Source of the DNA: Ostreococcus mediterraneus
Lineage: Eukaryota > Chlorophyta > Mamiellophyceae > Mamiellales > Bathycoccaceae
Length of the DNA: 64,000 nucleotides
Direction of reading: 5' to 3'
Assembly: GCA_012295225.1 (NCBI GenBank)
Contig: WMKK01000006.1
Span: 620,001-684,000, forward strand
In this document: positions 59,032-64,000 of the stretch, piece after piece
Position numbering within the stretch: position 1 is the stretch's first letter
Layout: each line of letters opens with the position of its first letter
Translations under genes and position numbers: made by a program
The notes under the pieces: generated by a model
Databases searched by the model: none
Seen by the model: only the letters and a program-made list of their open reading frames with translations
Told to the model about the DNA's origin: nothing

Positions 59032-59106
59032 ATGCATGTAGAACTGCTTTAGTTAGTTTTAATTTAGTCTAGCTAGATAACTATATGTTTTGCGTTGCGT
59101 ACTGCA

Positions 59107-61290
59107 TTAGACAATATCGTCCAATGGGAACGCTTGCTGCAACAGTTGCGGAATGGCGTCGGGATTTGTGAATCGGTCACGCAACGGCACCTCTTGCGTC
59201 GGCACCAAGTGCAACGACGAACGCAAGTACGCCGGGTTCACATCTACATCCCATCCATAAGCCTCCTTAATTCTTTTCAGTGTTTGCACTTGGCGCGATG
59301 CCGTGGACAAGTGCTCTTCGTACACCAAGTGCACGTATTGTCGCTTGCGAGCTCGCATTTCATTCATGAAGAATTCAATCCAATCGTGTCGCTCTTGGAA
59401 CGTCGCCTTGAATTTTTCAAAGTCAAACTCGACTGGAGTCGGCAATGGCTGGGCGCGCGATGCCGGATTCGAGGAATCAGCGAATTGCATCCACTTACCC
59501 GTTTGCTCAGCGGCGGTCAACGATGCGTACTGTGCGAGAATGTTGGCTCTCTCAAGGAAAAAGATGTTTGCCTTGGGGAATTCATCCAACACCGTTCTTG
59601 CAATGCGCCTAGTTGCGCGAGCACCTCCCAACGCGTTGTTCCAGCCAATACGCGTCATCACGTAACGATAACCATGCTTGGCAGCACCGAGCAAAACGGC
59701 GTCCAAGAATGTCCGCGGATGGGTCACCAAGTTGTTGAACACGTCTTCAGGGACGCCTAGCGCCAAAATTCTCGGCTTCATATCCTTCACCACCCAGTCC
59801 ATCTCCAAAGCGCGCTCTGACCATAAATCACCAATGTCAAAGAAACGGTTGTACAACGGGATGTCAGAGTGGAAACCCGTACCGTCTTCCCAAACGACCG
59901 TGTCTTCATCGGCATCAAATGCTTGACGCAAAAGTTCAGACATCAACTGCGCGCCTGAACGAGCAGTGTTTGCCAACACCACCAATTGTGCGGACACTTC
60001 CTCCGTACCAAGCAACGACATTCGGCGATTTACAAGTCTTGCCGTCATATCGTCCACGTTATCGGCTTGACTCCAGCGTACTTGATCGAGAACAAAGTCG
60101 AAAATAAATGACGACGGGTCGTGGACAAAGTTTAGTGTCCAATCAACTAACTTCTTCGTCTTTACTTCCGGTTCGCAACCGGTCCAGGACTTGCCAAGGG
60201 TAAAGTGATCGACCGCGGTTGCATCGGGATATTGCTTGCGAATGGCTTTGCACGGCACCTTGATGCGCCAAATCTTGCTGTCATCCTTGGCATCGACGAC
60301 GAGCTTGGATCCCTTGACGCCGACGCGATCACCGATCAAGAACTGCTCGTCCACTTGTTCTAAGCACACGTCGCGCTCATCTTGACCGCAAAGCAATGGG
60401 TACGCCGTATCACGGTCTAAAATCACTGCATTGTCAAAGTGTAACAACTTGAGGGTCAAGTACATCGGCCCAGTCCAAGCGTTGGCGACGCAGTGCTCGT
60501 CAAACGGAATAGCATCCAAGTACTCCTTGTTCGTAATCAAAGATGCGAAAAGCGGCGAGTGCTCTTTTAATGCGCCCATGAAACCCGCAGAGGCGAAGCG
60601 CTTGTCCCCGCCTGGATCAGCTACTAAGAAAACCTCTTTGCCAAGCGTCGCCGTGACGGAGAACAAATCAGTTGGATCGCGCAAGAGTTCAATGTTTGTA
60701 TCCATATACAACCCACCGTGGTGATACAAGATTTCAAACTTCATCAAGTCACCGATCATTGAAAATACATTTTCATGCGAGTGCAAGTTATACTTCAACG
60801 CCCGCTTAATTGTGTGATACGTGTACGGAAAGTTTTCTGGGGACAAATCTGCGCTTCTCCACAATTTGATCTTCCAACCCGCTCTGTGCAAAATCTCCTT
60901 GTTACGGTTCAAGAACGCCCGCTTGACGTTCGGTAACTCAGAACCAAGCCAAATCGTATGTCCAACTGGCTTAATCCTCAAGTGGTGGTGATCACTATCC
61001 GCCGTCGGTGCGCCCAACGACGCGAACCGTTTCAAGCGCGCCGACCGCTCGCCTTCGCGAACCACCCCAAACGCCACCGCTATCACAAACACCAACGCCG
61101 ACATCACGCTCATCACAAACCCAAGCGTCATCGTCGACTTCTTCCCACCTCTCGACGTCGTCATTGCATAATCTTCCTCCGCCGACGTCCCGCTTTCAAT
61201 CGACGATCGCCGCGCCGCGCCCGCGTCGCTCGTCGTCCCCAACAACGCCGCGCCCTCAGCGCCACCCGCGCGCTCGACGCGTGCAAACAT
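59107..61290 (-). CDS. Golgi-type GT32 glycosyltransferase fused to a sulfotransferase-like domain
   Basis: 727 residues, type II membrane topology: about 53 cytosolic residues and one anchor (TLGFVMSVMSALVFVIAVAF). Residues about 105-330 are a GT32/OCH1-like 'glycosyltransferase sugar-binding region': HTIWLGSELP, MIGDLMKFEILYHHGGLYMD with DTN as the DxD-type metal site. From about residue 440 a second domain begins with LVVLANTARSGAQLMSELLR, resembling the P-loop of Stf0-type sulfotransferases, followed by RTFLDAVLLGAAKHGYRYVM and YVHLVYEEHLSTASRQVQTL. Together they suggest a dual enzyme adding a sugar and a sulfate to surface glycans. Donor and acceptor are unknown. The stop is 75 bp from the convergent ESS2 stop. 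Confidence 0.8.
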   Translation of the reverse strand: MFARVERAGGAEGAALLGTTSDAGAARRSSIESGTSAEEDYAMTTSRGGKKSTMTLGFVMSVMSALVFVIAVAFGVVREGERSARLKRFASLGAPTADSDHHHLRIKPVGHTIWLGSELPNVKRAFLNRNKEILHRAGWKIKLWRSADLSPENFPYTYHTIKRALKYNLHSHENVFSMIGDLMKFEILYHHGGLYMDTNIELLRDPTDLFSVTATLGKEVFLVADPGGDKRFASAGFMGALKEHSPLFASLITNKEYLDAIPFDEHCVANAWTGPMYLTLKLLHFDNAVILDRDTAYPLLCGQDERDVCLEQVDEQFLIGDRVGVKGSKLVVDAKDDSKIWRIKVPCKAIRKQYPDATAVDHFTLGKSWTGCEPEVKTKKLVDWTLNFVHDPSSFIFDFVLDQVRWSQADNVDDMTARLVNRRMSLLGTEEVSAQLVVLANTARSGAQLMSELLRQAFDADEDTVVWEDGTGFHSDIPLYNRFFDIGDLWSERALEMDWVVKDMKPRILALGVPEDVFNNLVTHPRTFLDAVLLGAAKHGYRYVMTRIGWNNALGGARATRRIARTVLDEFPKANIFFLERANILAQYASLTAAEQTGKWMQFADSSNPASRAQPLPTPVEFDFEKFKATFQERHDWIEFFMNEMRARKRQYVHLVYEEHLSTASRQVQTLKRIKEAYGWDVDVNPAYLRSSLHLVPTQEVPLRDRFTNPDAIPQLLQQAFPLDDIV

Positions 61291-61711
61291 CCCTCACACA
61301 CGCGCGCGCACACACACACACAATCTCCAACCGCGTGCGGGTCACGAACGCCTACGCGTGCGCGCGACCGACGACCGACGACCGACGACGCCGCGCCTCG
61401 AGTCGATGGGTGTTGGGCCCCGATCGGCGCCTCGCACTGATGATTCTCCGCGTCTGCGCCGCAGAACCTCGTCTGGGATCGGATGCGACGCGCGCGATGA
61501 ATGGTATAGATGCGTTCCGTGCGCGCTCGGGCGTCCGGCGTGCGGCGTCCGGCGCACAGCGCACTCTGACGCGCGCGCGCGCTGAGAACACTATGAAAAA
61601 CTTTGGACGGGTACCGTTTTGATGAGTGTGATAACTTGCCACGTGGACCATTGAAACGCGACGCCGATGGTCGTTACCGCCCGCTCGCCGTGACTGCGCG
61701 ACGCGCGCGGG
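61291..61711. promoter_or_regulatory. 421-bp divergent intergenic region with simple repeats
   Basis: It separates the fused transferase and SERINC starts. It contains a CG/CA dinucleotide run (about 61295-61322) and three GACCGAC heptamers (61366-61386). No gene or TATA box is convincing. Confidence 0.5.
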
Positions 61712-62980
61712 ATGGTGTGGTGCGTGCCGTCGCTCGCGTGCTGCGCGGCGTGTAACGCGTGGTCGTGTTGCGTGCGGTGTTGTCCGAGTCCATGCGCGCG
61801 GAAGGAGGACGTCGAGCGTGGTGAGCGCGAGAGGCGTCACGATGATGGTGAAGATGATGATGGTGCGCGCCGCGGCGTGGGATGGCGTGGGTATTACGCC
61901 ATTGGGTTCGTCATCATCGCGCTCTTGACGTGGTTGTTGAGGGATTATACCGATACAGATAGCTGGGGCGATATGTTTACGAAGAGTATGAAGGATTGTC
62001 GAGAGAATGGGTCGTGCACGCACGCGATTGCGACGAGAGCGGGATTGGGCAACGTTTTATTCTTCGCCGTGATGTTGGTGATGAGCGTGAACACGCGGGA
62101 AAGTGATAGGGCGAGTATTCGAGTGAAGATTAATGCCGAGTATTGGGTGTTGAAGGGCGTATTTTGGGTTGGATTGATGTTTGCGGCGTTTGCGCTGCCG
62201 ATGGGCGCGAATGATTACGACGCATTGGTCAACGTCTTTCGCGCGCTCGCGGCGGTATTCTTGTTGATTCAGGCCATAGTATGTTTGGGTTGGATATACG
62301 ACCTGAACGACAAACTGATGGAAGGTATTGACGAAGATAACGCTGGAGGGTCGAAGAGCGTTTGGATTTTGGCCGGGACATCGCTGGCGTCGTACGCGAG
62401 CGCGCTGACGCTACTGGCATTTCTGTACAAACTCTGGGTACCGTCTTCCTCATGCTCGCGCAATAATGCGATTATTACATGCATGCTCGTCTTGTGCGTA
62501 GCGTTCACAGTGATTAGCTTACATGGTAAAGTCAACGGTGGTGTATTCACGAGCGGCGTCACGATGTTTTACTGTTTGTACTTGATTGCATCGGCGCTCA
62601 ATTCTGAACCGCGCGACTACAGTTGCTCGCCAGTGACGAGCGATGGAGACTTGAATTCGCTGCTATCGTTCATCGGCTTTATGTTCGCGCTATGCGCATT
62701 AGGGAAAACTGCACACAGCGCATCTTCACACAGCGCTTTACGAGGCGATGGAGACGAAGACTCGCCCGAGTCTCCGTATGCGACGACGTATTTCCACTTT
62801 GTCTTTCTCACGGCATCAGCATATTGCGCGATGGTTTTTGTCGACTGGAGCGGTGCAGGTGTAACACAAGGCGCGGGGTGGACGAGCGTATGGGTGAAAG
62901 TCACGCTCGCTTACGCGTCGGCGGCGTTGTACCTCTGGGCGTTAGTGGCACCATTCGTGTTCAAGAATCGCGACTTTTGA
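61712..62980 (+). CDS. SERINC (TMS1/TDE1) membrane protein
   Basis: 422 residues. The Cys-rich N-terminus (CCAACNAWSCCVRCCPSP) and about ten hydrophobic helices are the SERINC pattern; MGANDYDALVNVFRALAAVF, LDYN-like WIYDLNDK and the final FHFVFLTASAYCAMVFVDWS helix are diagnostic. An acidic/basic segment (residues 30-55) and DGDEDSPESPY mark cytosolic loops. In animals the family aids incorporation of serine into phosphatidylserine and sphingolipids and may scramble lipids; plant and algal members are uncharacterised. Complete. Confidence 0.92.
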   Translation: MVWCVPSLACCAACNAWSCCVRCCPSPCARKEDVERGERERRHDDGEDDDGARRGVGWRGYYAIGFVIIALLTWLLRDYTDTDSWGDMFTKSMKDCRENGSCTHAIATRAGLGNVLFFAVMLVMSVNTRESDRASIRVKINAEYWVLKGVFWVGLMFAAFALPMGANDYDALVNVFRALAAVFLLIQAIVCLGWIYDLNDKLMEGIDEDNAGGSKSVWILAGTSLASYASALTLLAFLYKLWVPSSSCSRNNAIITCMLVLCVAFTVISLHGKVNGGVFTSGVTMFYCLYLIASALNSEPRDYSCSPVTSDGDLNSLLSFIGFMFALCALGKTAHSASSHSALRGDGDEDSPESPYATTYFHFVFLTASAYCAMVFVDWSGAGVTQGAGWTSVWVKVTLAYASAALYLWALVAPFVFKNRDF

Positions 62981-63056
62981 GCAAATGAAATTAGGAAACA
63001 TAGCAGCACGTGCATATATACATTACATTACATTACACTCATCGCATGGCAGCGAT

Positions 63057-63431
63057 TTACTTCTTCTTGCCGTTATTTCGGCCGACTTTTGTCTTGCTCG
63101 CGCTCTCGCGCGCGGCTTTCTCGTTTCCAAGCTTTGCGAAATACGCCAACAACGCGAGCACGGAAATATCCACCACACCCGCAAACGGCGAAATCTCTCC
63201 ACTCGTCGCCACCGCCGTCGCATCCTCCGCGAACGCCGGAAAGCTCGCAAACAACGCCGCCGCGCGCAACGCCGCCGTCGTCGCCTCCGCCGCCCGGACG
63301 CGTCCCGCGTCTCGCGTCGCCGCTCGCGTCGTCACCCCGCACCGTCGCGCACATCGCCCTCGCACCGTCGCTCCTCGCACCGGCACCAGCCTGACCGTCG
63401 TCATCGTCATCGTCACAATCATCGTCGTCAA
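63057..63431 (-). CDS. Small plastid/thylakoid-type protein with one membrane helix, unknown
   Basis: 124 residues. A basic Thr/Val/Ala/Arg-rich N-terminus (about 50 residues) is followed by ALRAAALFASFPAFAEDATA, which looks like a thylakoid-transfer segment ending in an AxA-like site. The short mature part (SGEISPFAGVVDISVLALLA, then YFAKLGNEKAARESA) has one helix and a basic tail (KTKVGRNNGKKK). The size and bipartite leader are like small photosystem or thylakoid assembly proteins, but I recognise no family. The stop is 76 bp from the convergent SERINC stop. Confidence 0.55.
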   Translation of the reverse strand: MTTMIVTMTMTTVRLVPVRGATVRGRCARRCGVTTRAATRDAGRVRAAEATTAALRAAALFASFPAFAEDATAVATSGEISPFAGVVDISVLALLAYFAKLGNEKAARESASKTKVGRNNGKKK

Positions 63432-63750
63432 CCGCGTCTCGTTCTGTAGCTCGCGTGGTGGTCAACTTTTTTCTTCTTTTGTGCGTCGTTGACGAGTCGT
63501 GAACCAGAAACCTTATCAAAAAAGGGGAAAACTCGGAAAACCTCGACCAAAAGCGTCCGAGCCGTGGGCGCTGGGACGCGACGGCGCCGAGCGAAGACGA
63601 GGCGGAGGACGACGCGCGCGACACACTTCGACGCGCGTAGCACGTACGTACGACTCTCGCGCATCTCACACGCACAGTCGTGTATACGGATCTTCCGTAG
63701 ACGTTTTACACTCCACGCAACACACAGCAGCGACCACTTTCGAAGATACC
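63432..63750. promoter_or_regulatory. 319-bp divergent promoter region
   Basis: It lies between the small thylakoid-type gene and the enoyl-ACP reductase gene, both apparently plastid-targeted. No TATA box or repeat is obvious, and frames here are Arg-rich shadows. Confidence 0.4.
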
Positions 63751-64000
63751 ATGAACTCCATGGTGCACAGCCAATGCGCGAGCCTCGCGGGTACGCGCCG
63801 CGTGACGATGCCGCGCGCGCAACGGGCGACGTCTGCGAAGACGCGCGGTGCGGTGCGCGTGAATGCCGGTTTGTCGGTCGACTTGAAGGGTAAGAAGGCG
63901 TTCGTCGCGGGCGTGGCGGATGACAATGGCTTCGGCTGGGCCATCTCCAAGGCGTTGAGCGAAGCGGGTGCGGAAGTGATCTTGGGTACCTGGGTGCCGG
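63751..64000 (+). CDS. fabI: Plastid enoyl-[acyl-carrier-protein] reductase (NADH), start only
   Basis: 83 codons are visible, then the window ends. The first 38 residues ([20 protein letters not shown] and on) are a transit peptide. The mature start [20 protein letters not shown] and [18 protein letters not shown] are practically the plant MOD1/FabI N-terminus; [14 protein letters not shown] is the NADH-binding Gly-rich loop of this SDR-fold enzyme. It catalyses the last reduction of each plastid fatty-acid elongation cycle. Confidence 0.93.
   Translation, partial: MNSMVHSQCASLAGTRRVTMPRAQRATSAKTRGAVRVNAGLSVDLKGKKAFVAGVADDNGFGWAISKALSEAGAEVILGTWVP

Noticed and set aside
1-64000. A co-regulated gene cluster or novel multi-gene defence/metabolic system
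   Set aside because: Neighbouring genes belong to unrelated housekeeping processes and are on mixed strands; nothing suggests a functional cluster.
1-64000. tRNA genes
   Set aside because: I looked for B-box-like GGTTCGA sequences with a matching cloverleaf in gaps on both strands and found none; a covariance-model scan would settle this.

Overview
The window looks like nuclear DNA of a very compact photosynthetic eukaryote, most likely a Mamiellales green picoalga of the Ostreococcus type. This is inferred from about 35 eukaryotic protein genes in 64 kb, high GC, few and short introns, many Arg/Ala/Ser-rich N-terminal targeting peptides, and plastid functions: IspD of the MEP pathway, a plastid-type enoyl-ACP reductase, a PAA-type copper ATPase, a DUF1517-like protein and two DUF1995 proteins. 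Several N positions mark it as draft sequence. There are no operons, CRISPR arrays or rRNA genes, and I found no convincing tRNA. No named multi-gene system stands out; neighbouring genes are mostly unrelated and share short divergent promoters or abutting 3' ends.

Layout. 1-8.3 kb: a triose-phosphate-translocator-family transporter (cut by the left edge), the histone-fold protein POLE3/DPB4, a DUF3754 protein, the ribosome-biogenesis factor RCL1, uracil phosphoribosyltransferase head-to-head with IspD, an unknown Asp/Cys-rich membrane protein and a tRNA-binding-domain protein. 8.5-23 kb: a 1,439-residue C2/GRAM-like protein, a ZIP4/SPO22-like meiotic TPR protein, a six-EF-hand protein with a translatable 102-nt intron, a 1,410-residue AT-hook/GATA/Tudor-like/double-bromodomain protein and a tiny spliced Lys-rich gene. 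23-34 kb: a PhyH-type dioxygenase, deoxyhypusine synthase, DUF1995 protein, a SAPS-domain phosphatase subunit, a TBC RabGAP, a copper ATPase and a two-exon succinate/fumarate carrier. 34-45 kb: the three-exon ATR kinase (about 2,860 residues), a DUF1517-like protein and a MAK11/PAK1IP1 WD40 protein.

45-48.9 kb: an RNase III-like/dsRBD protein with an altered active site, a possible mTERF-like protein and a MaoC-like hydratase. 48.9-50.4 kb is the only large non-coding island. It holds tandem repeats, telomere-like motifs and a 416-bp DNA-transposon-like element with 12-bp terminal inverted repeats, 8-bp target duplications, strong palindromes and a paralogous empty site only 200 bp away. 50.4-64 kb: an unknown acidic/coiled-coil protein, a second DUF1995 protein, a rhomboid-UBA protein, poly(A)-binding protein, a decayed or mis-sequenced gene, the splicing factor ESS2/DGCR14, a GT32 glycosyltransferase fused to a sulfotransferase-like domain, SERINC, a small thylakoid-type protein and the start of plastid enoyl-ACP reductase at the right edge.

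The most notable observations are the transposon-like element with its internal empty site, the GT32-sulfotransferase fusion, the six-EF-hand fusion with its in-frame intron, the chromatin protein with an unusual domain set, the altered RNase III-like protein, and the strict 5' location of all detected introns.
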